Shown: positions 37,111 to 47,242 of the stretch, piece after piece
Numbering within the stretch: position 1 is the stretch's first letter
Layout: each line of letters opens with the position of its first letter
NCBI GenBank assembly: GCA_032260385.1
Contig: JAVVEL010000014.1
Span: 1 to 64,000, forward strand
Reading direction: 5' to 3'
Length of the DNA: 64,000 bases
Origin: UBA9300 sp032260385
GTDB lineage: Bacteria > Bacteroidota > Bacteroidia > Bacteroidales > VadinHA17
Translations under genes and position numbers: made by a program
The notes under the pieces: model-generated
Databases searched by the model: none
Seen by the model: the letters and a program-made list of their open reading frames with translations, nothing else
Told to the model about the DNA's origin: nothing

Positions 37111-38688
37111 ATGAATATTAAAAAAATTGCCCTGTTATCCGCCGGTTTGTTCTTTATCTGTTACAGCCTGGCTGATGCACAAACACAGGATCCCCTCGAA
37201 TCCATTACAGAAGCCGAAATCAGAGACCATATATTTTTTCTTGCCTCAGACTATATGAACGGCAGGGTCGGTCCCTCTGCTGAGTATGAAATAGCTGCAC
37301 AGTATGTGGCATCTCAATTCGCTGCAGCCGGTCTTGAACCGCTTGTCCGTAATGAAGACGGAAGTAAAGGTTATTTCCAGGGAGTGCCCTTTGCAAAGAC
37401 AACATACAGCGAGAAGCTGGAGTGGAAAATAACTAAGGACGGTAAAGAAAATACTCTCACTCACAAGGAGGATTTTAAAGTCATGTTTGCTAACAACCTT
37501 AATCATGATAAGCTCGAAATAATATATGTGGGCTATGGAATAGAAGAGCCGGACCATGACTGGAACGATTTTAAGGATCTTGATGTTGAGGGAAAGATTA
37601 TGGTTTGCCTGACCGGGGCGCCGCTAAAGAAAGGGAAGCCGGTATTACCTGATGAAGTACATGAAAAGTACGCAGGAACAAGGGGCTTGCAGTCAAAAAT
37701 CTATGGGCTTTTCAGCAAAGGAGCCGCAGGATTGATACTTGTTGATATTGATGGTTCATCAGGTATACCCTTTGATTTTATACCAGGTGAATTTGCACAG
37801 GAAAAATATGTTTACCGGGAAGGCGAGAGTGAGAGGCGACAGAGATCAATGCCGTCAGTCTACCTGGCCCAGCCCGGGATATTTGATATACTTTTGGGCG
37901 GCAGTAAACATAATCCTTTGGCAGATCCGGACAACATAATCAAAAACTATAAACCACAGTTGCTTGAAGGAGTATCCCTTATCAGCAAAATTGAAGTCTT
38001 GAGTGAAGAACTGGTCTATACTAAAAACGTTGTTGGAATGGTCCCCGGAACCGATCCCGTGTTGAAAAATGAATATATAGTTGTTGGCGCCCACCTCGAC
38101 CATGTCAAGCCGCTAGAGGGAATGGTATGCAACGGGGCTGATGATAATGCCAGCGGCTCAACAGGGGTTATTGAAATTGCCGAAGCCGTAGCCATGAACC
38201 CCTGCAGGCGTTCGGTTATTTTCATAACTTATACAGCCGAGGAAATGGGATTGATAGGCTCAAGACATTTTGTGGGCAGTCAACTATTCCCTGCGGAACA
38301 GATGAAATTCAATCTCAATATGGATATGATAGGGCGGAGCGATCCGGAGAACAAAGAAAGCAGGGCTCACTATGTGGTAAGCGACAAAAAATATCTCAAT
38401 GAGCTGGAATCGTTTATTATGGATTTAAATAAGGGGATAACCGACTTCCCGCTGATATTTGATAATGACGAGGATTCTCCCGGTGGAAGCGATCACCAGA
38501 GCTTTATAAATGCCGGCATACCTGGCTTTTTCTTCTTTTCCGGTGTTCACGAGGACCTTCACCAGCCCGGCGATGACCCAGAAAAGATTGACTATGCCAA
38601 AGCAGTTAGCATATGCAGGCTGGGATACCTCATTACCACTGAGCTGGCAAACATGGATACTGTACCAACCTTTATGATTGAAGATTGA
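37111..38688 (+). CDS. M28-family zinc aminopeptidase with PA domain
   Basis: A 525-residue exported aminopeptidase. A signal peptide (about 1-24) precedes an N-terminal region, a protease-associated (PA) domain (about 130-230, with SKGAAGLILVDIDG) and the M28 catalytic domain. All metal ligands are visible: His in VGAHLDHV, Asp in GADDNASG, the catalytic and ligand Glu pair in YTAEEMG, Asp in NMDMIGRSD and His in SDHQSF. It would release N-terminal amino acids from peptides. It follows the M1 peptidase gene after 73 bases. Confidence 0.93.
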   Translation: MNIKKIALLSAGLFFICYSLADAQTQDPLESITEAEIRDHIFFLASDYMNGRVGPSAEYEIAAQYVASQFAAAGLEPLVRNEDGSKGYFQGVPFAKTTYSEKLEWKITKDGKENTLTHKEDFKVMFANNLNHDKLEIIYVGYGIEEPDHDWNDFKDLDVEGKIMVCLTGAPLKKGKPVLPDEVHEKYAGTRGLQSKIYGLFSKGAAGLILVDIDGSSGIPFDFIPGEFAQEKYVYREGESERRQRSMPSVYLAQPGIFDILLGGSKHNPLADPDNIIKNYKPQLLEGVSLISKIEVLSEELVYTKNVVGMVPGTDPVLKNEYIVVGAHLDHVKPLEGMVCNGADDNASGSTGVIEIAEAVAMNPCRRSVIFITYTAEEMGLIGSRHFVGSQLFPAEQMKFNLNMDMIGRSDPENKESRAHYVVSDKKYLNELESFIMDLNKGITDFPLIFDNDEDSPGGSDHQSFINAGIPGFFFFSGVHEDLHQPGDDPEKIDYAKAVSICRLGYLITTELANMDTVPTFMIED

Positions 38689-38770
38689 ATACTGCCTCAC
38701 GGCGAGCTCGAATCACTCGCTTGCCTGTGGTAACCTTGCAATTCTCGGTTAACTATTGAAGATTGAAGAA
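38689..38770. other. Convergent intergenic region
   Basis: The stops of the M28 and SDR genes face each other across 82 bases. A weak hairpin (GCGAG/CTCGC) could serve both strands; the sequence ATTGAAGATTGAA occurs at both its ends, which suggests a short duplication. No gene is seen. Confidence 0.35.
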
Positions 38771-39697
38771 CTAGTCTGTAATCCTTACTCCTGTCAGTTC
38801 CTCAGACACCTTCCAGAGTTTATGGGCATCTTCCCTGTCATGTGTTTTGCCGTTCGATTTAACCCTGACCGGATATCCCTTCATCTCGCCCAGCCTTGAA
38901 GGACCATAATATTCACCTCCACTGACATCGGGGTCTACTGCTGCCCTTATCTGAGGCAGGGCTCCCATGGCAGCACTCTGTGCCATAAGGGATGCCAGCG
39001 GGCTGAAAATTTTATATGCCACTTTGTTATCTATGTAACGTACAAGGTTGGTCTCCGAAAATCCGGGGTGTGCGGCAACGGCTATGGCCTCGATGCCATT
39101 CTTATCAAACCACCTTTGCAATTCATATGTGAACAGGAGGTTTGAAAGTTTCGAACGTCCATATGCCTTCATGGGTGAATATCCCCTTCCATCTTCGAAC
39201 AGGAGGTTGTCAAAATCCATCCTTCCGGCCTTGTGGGCATTACTGCTGACATTCACCACCCTCGCGCCCTTTGTCGTCTTCAGAAGGTCCATAAGATGAG
39301 CTGTCAATACAAAATGCCCCAGGTGGTTCGTACCCATCTGGCCCTCGAAACCATCCTTTGTCCTGAAATAGGGTGTGGTCATTATACCGGCATTATTCAT
39401 AAGCACATCAAGCCTGTTATATTTCTTTTTGAACTCATCGCTGAAGGTTTTTATACAGTCAAGGTCAACCATGTCAAGTCTCATTACGTTGATATTTGAG
39501 TCCGGGAAAGCTTCAATAATCTTTGCCCTTGCCTCTTCTCCCCTGCTCATCGATCGCGACGCAAGGATAACTTCTGCACCCTTTGCGGCAAAAGCCTTTA
39601 CTGACTCAAAACCAAGTCCGCTGTTTCCTCCTGTAACGAGTATTATTTTACCTGTAAGATCAGGCATATTTTCCAGTGTCCATTTATTATTGCTCAT
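38771..39697 (-). CDS. SDR-family NAD(P)-dependent oxidoreductase
   Basis: A 308-residue short-chain dehydrogenase, similar to retinol dehydrogenase-like (WWOX-type) SDRs. The cofactor motif is VTGGNSGLG and an Arg follows the second strand (LASRS), which favours NADP(H). The NNAGIM motif and the catalytic Tyr and Lys (AYGRSKLSN), with Ser in VVNVSSNAH, are intact. The substrate cannot be predicted. It is divergent from the GH31 gene. Confidence 0.9.
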   Translation of the reverse strand: MSNNKWTLENMPDLTGKIILVTGGNSGLGFESVKAFAAKGAEVILASRSMSRGEEARAKIIEAFPDSNINVMRLDMVDLDCIKTFSDEFKKKYNRLDVLMNNAGIMTTPYFRTKDGFEGQMGTNHLGHFVLTAHLMDLLKTTKGARVVNVSSNAHKAGRMDFDNLLFEDGRGYSPMKAYGRSKLSNLLFTYELQRWFDKNGIEAIAVAAHPGFSETNLVRYIDNKVAYKIFSPLASLMAQSAAMGALPQIRAAVDPDVSGGEYYGPSRLGEMKGYPVRVKSNGKTHDREDAHKLWKVSEELTGVRITD

Positions 39698-39813
39698 AAG
39701 TGTATTCTTAATAAAAAAAGTTTCAATTTATCTCTTCATAAAACATTATATATACTAACAATCAAATCAGGAGGTGGTTTAATCATCTGCCACTAATAAT
39801 ATTTAAAATATAA

Positions 39814-39821
39814 TATCTTTG
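39814..39821 (+). promoter_or_regulatory. -7 box upstream of the GH31-GH2-GH5 cluster
   Basis: TATCTTTG fits TAnnTTTG exactly and ends 47 bases before the GH31 start. No TTG is found at the -33 distance. Confidence 0.4.
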
Positions 39822-39868
39822 TATAAAGACCGGTCCTATAAGCAATTTTCCCTTCAAAAACCAAAACC

Positions 39869-42715
39869 ATGATTAAAACAGTATTAAGAAATCCTTTGCA
39901 GATTATTGCATGCATAGCCCTGAGCCTGTATATCTCTTCCTGCACAGGTCAGAATTCAGGGCTTACGGAAGATGGCCTGATAGTCCGCCCTGATGCAAAG
40001 CCTGAACAGCTCGTAAAACTGAAGGTTCTTACAGACAGAATAATAAATGTTAGCTCTGTGACGGGTGAAGAATTTCCTGAAACCAGGAGCCTGATGGCAA
40101 TCGGGGACACCCTGCCCGGCGTTGAGTTTAATGTTGAAGAAAATGATTCAACATATGTACTCATTACCTCTTATCTGAAAGCCTTCGTTTCTAAAAATAC
40201 CGGAGAAGTATGGTTCACCGACCAGCAAAATAATCTCCTGCTTGCAGAAAAAAAAGGAGGAGGAAAATCTTTTAAAGAAATAAATCCTGATGGGAAAGCC
40301 TCTTATGCCATCCGGCAGCAGTTTGAATCACCCCCTGATGAAGCCATCTACGGTCTGGGGGCCAACCAGACATCTCTCATGAACCTGAAAGGTAAAAACC
40401 TGGACCTATACCAGTATAACACGATGACGGCTGTCCCCTTTCTAATGTCAAACAAGAACTATGGCATTCTGTGGGATAACTATTCAAGAACAAAATTCGG
40501 TGACACCAGGGACTATAAAAACCTGGGTGAGATGAAGCTTTTTAACAATAAAAATGAGGAGGGTGGCCTCACCGCTGTTTATTCCTACCGCAATGAGAAA
40601 GGCAGAATTTTCGCCACCAGGGAAGAAGAGGAGATTGACTACCGTTTCATTCCTGACCTGTCCAAATTCCCTGAGGGCTATGATCTCAATAACGGATATG
40701 TTACATGGGACGGATATATACAGTCAAAGACCGACGGGATACACGACTTTGTCTTTACCTCTGCAGGCTATGCCAGGCTTTGGATTGATGACAGCCTGGT
40801 GTTCGACCGCTGGAGGCAGGCCTGGAATCCTTCCTATAACAATTTTTACCTGGTGATGGATAAGGATAAAGAATATCATGTCAGGATTGAATGGACACCC
40901 GACGGTGGTCAATCGTATATAGCCCTCAGGTACCTTGATCCGCTGCCTGAGAATGAGCAGGGCTTCATTTCACTCTACTCCGAGGCAGCAGACCAGATAG
41001 ACTATTACTTCATTGCAGGCGACAATATGGATGAAGTGATAAGCGGCTACCGTACCATCACGGGCAAGGCGCCGGTGATGCCAAAGTGGGCAATGGGCTT
41101 CTGGCAGAGCCGTGAAAGATATACCAGCCAGGAAGAATTGTTGTCTGTTGTTCGCGAATTCAGGGCAAGGAAGATACCCATCGATAATATTGTTCAGGAC
41201 TGGCAATACTGGCCAATAGATAAATGGGGCTCCCATGACTTTGATCCTGAAAGATTCCCTGAGCCCGAAGCAATGATCAGAACGCTGCATGATTCACTCA
41301 ATACGAATATTATGATATCGGTATGGCCCAAGTACTATACAGCTACCGATAATTACAGGTTCATGAACAGTAAGGGATGGCTGTATACCAGGAACGTGGA
41401 AAAAGGACAGATAGACTGGATAGGTTATGTCTCAACTTTCTATGATGCCTTTAATGAAGATGCTCGTGAAGAATTCTGGAAACAGATAAATAAAAAGCTT
41501 TTCAGCAAGGGTATTGACGCATGGTGGCTTGATGCCACAGAACCCGATATCTCATCAAACCTGCCAATGGATGAACGCAAGGCACTGATGAATCCGACAG
41601 CCCTGGGTCCGGCAACTGAGTATTTCAACGCCTATGCCCTGGTAAATGCACAGGGTGTGTATGAGGGACAGAGACAAACAGATCCCGACCAGAGGGTTTT
41701 CATACTTACCCGATCAGCATATGCAGGCCTGCAGCGCTATTCAGCTGCAAACTGGAGCGGTGATATAGCTGCCCGCTGGCACGATTTCGAAGCCCAGATC
41801 CCCTGTGGCCTTAACTTCTGCATGTCAGGAATACCCTGGTGGACCATGGATATCGGTGGTTTCGCCGTTGAAGGAAGGTATTACAATCCTTCTCCTGAAG
41901 ACATCGATGAATGGCGTGAACTGAACACACGCTGGTTCCAGTACGGTGCCTTCTGCCCCCTTTTCAGATCTCACGGTCAATATCCCTACAGGGAAATGTT
42001 CAATATTGCTCCCGAAACCCACCCCGCTTTCCGTACCATGTTGTATTTTGACAAACTGAGGTACAGGATGATGCCATATATCTACTCCCTGGCAGGCCAT
42101 ACCTGGCTCAATGACTATACTCCTATGAGAGGCCTGGTAATGGATTTCACCTCTGACACCAGGGTACATGATATAAAGGACCAGTATATGTTTGGTCCCT
42201 CCCTTCTGGTAAACCCGGTATATGAGTATAAGGCACGCAGCCGTGAGGTGTACCTGCCTGAAAAAACAGGCTGGTATGATTTCTATACAGGGGAATATTA
42301 TGAAGGAGGCCAGACAATTATAAGCCCTGCGCCTCTCGATAAAATGCCTCTGTTTGCGAGAGCCGGATCAATAATCCCCTTTGGACCCGAAATGCAATAT
42401 TCAACGGAGAAAAAAGCTGACCCTCTTATCCTGTTTGTCTATGCAGGCGCAGATGGCAGTTTTACCCTTTACGAAGATGAAGGTGTGAACAATGATTATG
42501 AAAATGGTGCTTACAGCCTGATAACGGTGACCTGGAATGAAAATGACCAAACGCTGACCATAGGAGAAAGACAGGGCGAATTCCCCGGGATGCTCAGGGA
42601 AAGGACCATAAACCTTATACTGGTCACCAGGGAAAAAGCCGTAAAACTTGATTTCGATGCTGTCCCCGGTAAGATCATTCAGTATGACGGTGAGGAAATC
42701 ACTTCTCAACTGTAA
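39869..42715 (+). CDS. GH31 alpha-glycosidase (alpha-xylosidase-like) with PA14 domain
   Basis: A 948-residue exported lipoprotein (lipobox-like SSC near residue 25). The N-terminal GH31 sandwich is interrupted by a PA14 domain (about 254-360, YVTWDGYIQSKTDGIHDFVF), a layout known from bacterial alpha-xylosidases. The barrel contains the catalytic nucleophile Asp in WWLDATEPD (near residue 556) and the general acid Asp in NWSGDIAARW (near 630), plus WWTMDIGGF. C-terminal beta domains follow (DUF5110-like). It is first in a cluster with GH2 and GH5 genes; the two following genes start within 75 bases, so one transcript is likely. Confidence 0.92.
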   Translation: MIKTVLRNPLQIIACIALSLYISSCTGQNSGLTEDGLIVRPDAKPEQLVKLKVLTDRIINVSSVTGEEFPETRSLMAIGDTLPGVEFNVEENDSTYVLITSYLKAFVSKNTGEVWFTDQQNNLLLAEKKGGGKSFKEINPDGKASYAIRQQFESPPDEAIYGLGANQTSLMNLKGKNLDLYQYNTMTAVPFLMSNKNYGILWDNYSRTKFGDTRDYKNLGEMKLFNNKNEEGGLTAVYSYRNEKGRIFATREEEEIDYRFIPDLSKFPEGYDLNNGYVTWDGYIQSKTDGIHDFVFTSAGYARLWIDDSLVFDRWRQAWNPSYNNFYLVMDKDKEYHVRIEWTPDGGQSYIALRYLDPLPENEQGFISLYSEAADQIDYYFIAGDNMDEVISGYRTITGKAPVMPKWAMGFWQSRERYTSQEELLSVVREFRARKIPIDNIVQDWQYWPIDKWGSHDFDPERFPEPEAMIRTLHDSLNTNIMISVWPKYYTATDNYRFMNSKGWLYTRNVEKGQIDWIGYVSTFYDAFNEDAREEFWKQINKKLFSKGIDAWWLDATEPDISSNLPMDERKALMNPTALGPATEYFNAYALVNAQGVYEGQRQTDPDQRVFILTRSAYAGLQRYSAANWSGDIAARWHDFEAQIPCGLNFCMSGIPWWTMDIGGFAVEGRYYNPSPEDIDEWRELNTRWFQYGAFCPLFRSHGQYPYREMFNIAPETHPAFRTMLYFDKLRYRMMPYIYSLAGHTWLNDYTPMRGLVMDFTSDTRVHDIKDQYMFGPSLLVNPVYEYKARSREVYLPEKTGWYDFYTGEYYEGGQTIISPAPLDKMPLFARAGSIIPFGPEMQYSTEKKADPLILFVYAGADGSFTLYEDEGVNNDYENGAYSLITVTWNENDQTLTIGERQGEFPGMLRERTINLILVTREKAVKLDFDAVPGKIIQYDGEEITSQL

Positions 42716-42787
42716 GCTTTGTATAATGGCCTATAAATGATTTTATATACATGACGGGATCTGGAGTAATTATAATTAAATAAGACT

Positions 42788-45217
42788 ATGATAAAGAAAT
42801 TATTGCCTGCTGTTGTACTGCCTGGCTGCTGTTTGCTTTTAACATTGCTGATGGCATGTTCATCCGAGAGCCCCCGTGAGAAATACAGCTTTAACACCGG
42901 TTGGAAGTTCTCACTTACTGCCGGTGAAGACGCACAATTTCCTGCTTATGACGATAGTGACTGGCGCCCTCTTGACCTGCCGCATGACTGGAGCATAGAG
43001 GGTGAATTCAGCAATGAACATCCTGCAACCGTGGGCGGGGGAGCACTGCCCGGAGGCGTGGGCTGGTACAGGAAGACATTTACCATTGAGGATGCAGAGA
43101 AAGAAAAACTATTCTATATAGAATTTGATGGTGTGTATCAGAACAGCCAGGTGTGGATCAATGGCAATTACCTTGGCAAACGCCCCTATGGCTACACCTC
43201 CTTCAGGTATGAACTCACACCCTACCTGAATTATGGCAATGACACCAATAATGTACTGGCCGTTAAGGTTGATAACTCAAAACAACCCAATTCCAGGTGG
43301 TATAGCGGATCAGGAATTTACCGGAACGTATGGCTTGTAGCAACAGGGAAAATCGCTGTTGATCATTGGGGTAGCTTTGTAAGGAGCCCGGTGGTAAACA
43401 AAGATTCAGCTCTCCTTAGTGTCAGGACAAGAATTCTTAATCACGGGGATAATCGTGCAGATATAAACCTGACCACACTTGTCTATGGCCCCGGCGGTAA
43501 TCTCCTGACATCTGCCATAGAAAAAAATATACCTGCCGGTGATTCCCTCATAATCGTAAAACAGGAATTAAAAATTACTGATCCCCTACTGTGGTCAGAT
43601 ACAAAGCCGCAGCTTTACAGGGTGGTCTCGGAAATACGAAACGGCAAAATACTGCTTGACAGCTATGAAACCCTTACGGGCATCCGTTATTTTGAGTTTG
43701 ACAGTGACAGGGGCTTTATTCTTAATGGGGAGCCTGTAAAGATAAAGGGTGTATGCAATCACCATGATCTGGGATGCCTGGGGGCAGCCTTAAACACAAG
43801 GGCTCTTGAACGCCGGCTTGAGCTGCTGAAGGAAATGGGCTGCAATGCCATTCGTACCTCACATAATCCCCCCTCCCCCGAACTGCTCGACCTGTGCGAC
43901 AGGATGGGCTTTATCGTGATGGATGAAGCCTTCGATATGTGGAAAATGAAAAAGACTGAATATGATTACAGCCTCTACTGGGATAAATGGCACAAAAAAG
44001 ATCTTGAAGACCTGGTCAGGCGCGACCGCAATCACCCAAGCGTTTTTATCTGGAGCATAGGCAATGAGATACTGGAACAGTGGGACTCAACGGGAATGCC
44101 GATAGCCCGTGAGCTGGCTGGAATAGTGAATGAACTCGACGGAACAAGGCCTGTAACCGCCGGATGTAATGATCCCGGTCCTCATAATTATGTAATCCGC
44201 TCCGGTGCCCTGGACCTCATCGGTTATAATTACCACGAAGAGATGTTTCCTGATTTCCCGGTGGACTTTCCCGGGGAAAAATTCATTGCCACCGAAACCA
44301 CTTCGGCCCTCGCTACCAGGGGCAGTTATGACATGCCTTCAGACTCTGTCCGGAGATGGCCCCTTAGATCGGACCTTCCCTTCAATGAGGGAAATGATGA
44401 CCTTAGCTGTTCTTCATACGATAACTGCAGCACCCCCTGGGGCTCTACACATCAAGAGACATGGTCCGTGATAAAAAAGCATGACTTTCTTTCCGGTATG
44501 TTCATATGGACCGGCTTTGACTACCTGGGTGAACCCACACCCTATTCCTGGCCTGCACGCAGCTCATATTTCGGCATACTTGACCTGTGCGGCTTCCCAA
44601 AAGATGCTTATTACTTTTACAAAAGTGAATGGACTGATGAGCCTGTTCTGCATATTTTTCCGCACTGGAACTGGACAGACGGAGAAGAAGTGGATGTATG
44701 GGCCTATACAAACTGCAATGAGGTTGAACTCTTCCTGAATGGAAGGTCCCTTGGTGTGCACAGGAAAGATAATTACAAACTCCACCTGCAATGGCGTGTG
44801 TCGTTCGAACCCGGCATATTACTCGCTGTGGGTAAAAAGAATGGGGACGAAGTGCTCAGGATGGAAATACATACCGCCGGTCCCGCGAGCAGAATAATAC
44901 TGACTCCCGACCGCCATATTGTTGAAGCCGGCGGATCTGACCTGTCATTCATTACCGCAACGGTAGTCGACAAAAATGGAATAGTGGTGCCTCATGCAGA
45001 TAATCTCATCACCTTTACCATTGAAGGGGACGCTTCAATAGCAGGTGTTGATAACGGCTGCCAGACGAGCATGGAATCATTCAAGGCAAATAGCAGGAAA
45101 GCTTTTCATGGCAAATGCCTCCTGGTTCTAAAAGCAGGTAACAGCAAAGGCAGCGTCAGGGTCACAGCCTCCTCGGATACTCTTGAAGAGGCATCTATAG
45201 AAATCAGGATGCAATAA
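42788..45217 (+). CDS. GH2 beta-galactosidase-like glycosidase with DUF4982
   Basis: An 809-residue exported lipoprotein (lipobox LMAC, Cys near residue 24). In order: a GH2 sugar-binding domain (SNEHPATVGGGALPGGVGWYRK), an Ig-like domain, the barrel with the acid/base Glu in WSIGNEILEQW (near 428) and the nucleophile Glu in FIATETTSAL (near 504), then DUF4982 and a further Ig-like domain (about 700-809). This architecture is usual for Bacteroidota beta-galactosidases, though other activities occur in the group. It lies between GH31 and GH5, 28 bases before the latter. Confidence 0.92.
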   Translation: MIKKLLPAVVLPGCCLLLTLLMACSSESPREKYSFNTGWKFSLTAGEDAQFPAYDDSDWRPLDLPHDWSIEGEFSNEHPATVGGGALPGGVGWYRKTFTIEDAEKEKLFYIEFDGVYQNSQVWINGNYLGKRPYGYTSFRYELTPYLNYGNDTNNVLAVKVDNSKQPNSRWYSGSGIYRNVWLVATGKIAVDHWGSFVRSPVVNKDSALLSVRTRILNHGDNRADINLTTLVYGPGGNLLTSAIEKNIPAGDSLIIVKQELKITDPLLWSDTKPQLYRVVSEIRNGKILLDSYETLTGIRYFEFDSDRGFILNGEPVKIKGVCNHHDLGCLGAALNTRALERRLELLKEMGCNAIRTSHNPPSPELLDLCDRMGFIVMDEAFDMWKMKKTEYDYSLYWDKWHKKDLEDLVRRDRNHPSVFIWSIGNEILEQWDSTGMPIARELAGIVNELDGTRPVTAGCNDPGPHNYVIRSGALDLIGYNYHEEMFPDFPVDFPGEKFIATETTSALATRGSYDMPSDSVRRWPLRSDLPFNEGNDDLSCSSYDNCSTPWGSTHQETWSVIKKHDFLSGMFIWTGFDYLGEPTPYSWPARSSYFGILDLCGFPKDAYYFYKSEWTDEPVLHIFPHWNWTDGEEVDVWAYTNCNEVELFLNGRSLGVHRKDNYKLHLQWRVSFEPGILLAVGKKNGDEVLRMEIHTAGPASRIILTPDRHIVEAGGSDLSFITATVVDKNGIVVPHADNLITFTIEGDASIAGVDNGCQTSMESFKANSRKAFHGKCLLVLKAGNSKGSVRVTASSDTLEEASIEIRMQ

Positions 45218-45245
45218 AGTTATGTAGAACTTAAAATATACAACT

Positions 45246-46559
45246 GTGAAAAGTAAAATCTATTACCTTAATCTTATAGTTATGTCAGTCCTTCTAATGT
45301 CAGGTTGTGCTCAACCAGAAAGCAAGTTTGTTAACGTGGATGAAGGGATCTTTATCCGTGATGGTAAACCATATTATTTCATTGGTGCAAACTACTGGTA
45401 TGGTGCCATACTGGGTTCCGAAGGACAATATGGTGACCGTGAGAGGTTGACCGTGGAGCTGGATCACCTTAAGAGTATCGGTGTTGATAATTTACGCGTA
45501 CTGGTAGGAGCAGAAGGGCCTGATGGCGAACCCACCCGGGTGACCCCTGCACTGCAGCTTGCTCCCGGGGAATATAATGAGGATCTGCTGGACGGACTCG
45601 ATTTTATGCTGGCCGAAATGAAAAAACGGGACCAGTATGCCATTCTCTACCTTACCAACAGCTGGGAATGGTCGGGCGGATTTTCACAATACCTTAACTG
45701 GAATGGCTACGGGCCTATTCCCTATCCTACCCTGCCGGGTAATACATGGCCCGGGTTTATGAAATATGCCGGACAGTTTCATGGATGTGATCAATGCATA
45801 ATGCAGTATCATGAACATGTAAGACTCATACTGGGGCGCAGCAATAAATATACCGGAGTAAAATATGTAGAGGATCCAACAATTATGACCTGGGAAATAG
45901 CCAATGAACCCAGGGCTTTCGGAAAGGAAAATCTTCCTGCCTTTATGGATATGATAGCCTCAACTGCGTCATTGATCAAGGAAATCGATAGTAATCACCT
46001 TGTCACAACCGGTACCGAAGGGCTTCATGGCTGCGAATATTCGATGGAAGCATTCAGAAAGATACACTCAGACCCTAACATTGATTACCTGACAATGCAT
46101 ATATGGCCAAAAAATTGGGGCTGGATGGATCCCTCCGGTGTAGGTTCAGGTATGGACACCAGCCTCAGCAAAACAAACCGCTACATGTCAGATCATATTG
46201 ATGTTGCCCGTGATCTGAACAAACCAATTGTTTTTGAAGAATTTGGCATGCCACGTGATGAATACGGTTTCAGCCCGGATGAAGGGGTGGCTTACCGTGA
46301 CATATATTATGAAAATGCTTTTGACAAGTTACTTGAGCATGTTGAAAACAGGGATGTGATGGGCGGATGTAATTTCTGGGCTTATTCCGGTAAGGGCCGT
46401 TCAGGAGGAGAAAGCATATTCTGGGAAGCCGGTGATGATTATCTGGGTGACCCGCCACAAGAAGAACAGGGGCTATATTCAGTATTTGACAGTGATACAA
46501 GCACTATAAACCTGATAGAAAAATATAACAGACTATTGATTGGTCGACTGCTTAAGTGA
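45246..46559 (+). CDS. GH5 endo-beta-mannanase-like glycosidase (GH5_7 type)
   Basis: A 437-residue exported lipoprotein with a lipobox MSGC near residue 20. The start is GTG. GH5_7 mannanase features are clear: a substrate-site N-terminal FIGANYWYG, the acid/base Glu in TWEIANEPRAFG (near residue 222) and the nucleophile Glu in PIVFEEFGMPRDE (near 331), with WPKNWGW. It would cut internal beta-1,4-mannosidic bonds. It closes the cluster; GH31 (alpha-xyloside/glucoside) and GH2 (beta-galactoside) next to it suggest side-chain-bearing hemicellulose, though not a single clear polymer. Confidence 0.9.
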   Translation: MKSKIYYLNLIVMSVLLMSGCAQPESKFVNVDEGIFIRDGKPYYFIGANYWYGAILGSEGQYGDRERLTVELDHLKSIGVDNLRVLVGAEGPDGEPTRVTPALQLAPGEYNEDLLDGLDFMLAEMKKRDQYAILYLTNSWEWSGGFSQYLNWNGYGPIPYPTLPGNTWPGFMKYAGQFHGCDQCIMQYHEHVRLILGRSNKYTGVKYVEDPTIMTWEIANEPRAFGKENLPAFMDMIASTASLIKEIDSNHLVTTGTEGLHGCEYSMEAFRKIHSDPNIDYLTMHIWPKNWGWMDPSGVGSGMDTSLSKTNRYMSDHIDVARDLNKPIVFEEFGMPRDEYGFSPDEGVAYRDIYYENAFDKLLEHVENRDVMGGCNFWAYSGKGRSGGESIFWEAGDDYLGDPPQEEQGLYSVFDSDTSTINLIEKYNRLLIGRLLK

Positions 46560-46768
46560 TTGCCCCGGTTTGCCAGCCATTCTTCAAACAAAATTTAACT
46601 AAGTGGGAAGATAGGTAACATATTTAAACAGTCAGGATGATATCAGCCTTATCATTTTTTATGCATTAGTTTTTGATGTTTGCTCTTTTTTTAGTAATTT
46701 TTCATCTGAAAAGATTCTGATTAGATGCTTTTTATGCAGCCTAAAATAATTACGGGAGGAAATCAACC
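46560..46768 (+). other. Gene-free region before the response regulator
   Basis: No gene is seen. The end carries a purine-rich GGGAGG at 46753-46758, ten bases before the ATG at 46769; a strong Shine-Dalgarno is rare in this window and supports that start. I saw no exact TAnnTTTG box. Confidence 0.55.
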
Positions 46769-47209
46769 ATGAAGGAGAAACCAAAAATACTGATTATCGA
46801 AGATGATAATGATCTGGTAGCTGCCATGAAAGCTATGCTGGAAAAAAAGGGGTTCACAGTTGCTACTGCTTATGACCCCGATGAGGGCAAAGAGAAACTG
46901 AAGCAGACCATTCCTGATTTAATTATTCTCGATGTGATGTTTGGCATTAAAGCTGAATCCCGGGGTTTTGATTTCGCCCGGGATATTAAACACGATAAGA
47001 ATTACTCGTCCATTCCTATCCTGATGCTGACAGCTGTAAATGTTGAGCACCCCGACTTCAATTTTTCTCCTGAATCAGATGGCGAGTATTTACCGGTGGA
47101 TTCTTTTCTTGATAAACCTGTAAGGTCAGATGAGTTGATTAGTAAAGTTGAAGAACTCCTGGAACAAAAGACGAGTAAATGGCAAAACTGGCCCGAAGAG
47201 AGCGATTAA
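46769..47209 (+). CDS. Single-domain response regulator
   Basis: A 146-residue protein made only of a receiver domain. The phosphoacceptor Asp is in LIILDVMFG (near residue 55), the acidic pair is IIEDDND, the switch Thr is in LMLTAV and the Lys is in FLDKPVRS. A family-typical insertion after the Asp (MFGIKAESRGFDFA) is seen. There is no DNA-binding domain, so output must go through a partner or a phosphorelay. It lies 33 bases before the histidine kinase gene. Confidence 0.92.
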   Translation: MKEKPKILIIEDDNDLVAAMKAMLEKKGFTVATAYDPDEGKEKLKQTIPDLIILDVMFGIKAESRGFDFARDIKHDKNYSSIPILMLTAVNVEHPDFNFSPESDGEYLPVDSFLDKPVRSDELISKVEELLEQKTSKWQNWPEESD

Positions 47210-47242
47210 GCCTGTTTTTATCAGAATAAAATTCCTGATTCG

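Noticed and set aside
39869..46559. A standard xyloglucan utilisation locus
   Set aside because: The GH5 protein is of mannanase type, no GH9/GH43/GH3 or SusCD genes are present.
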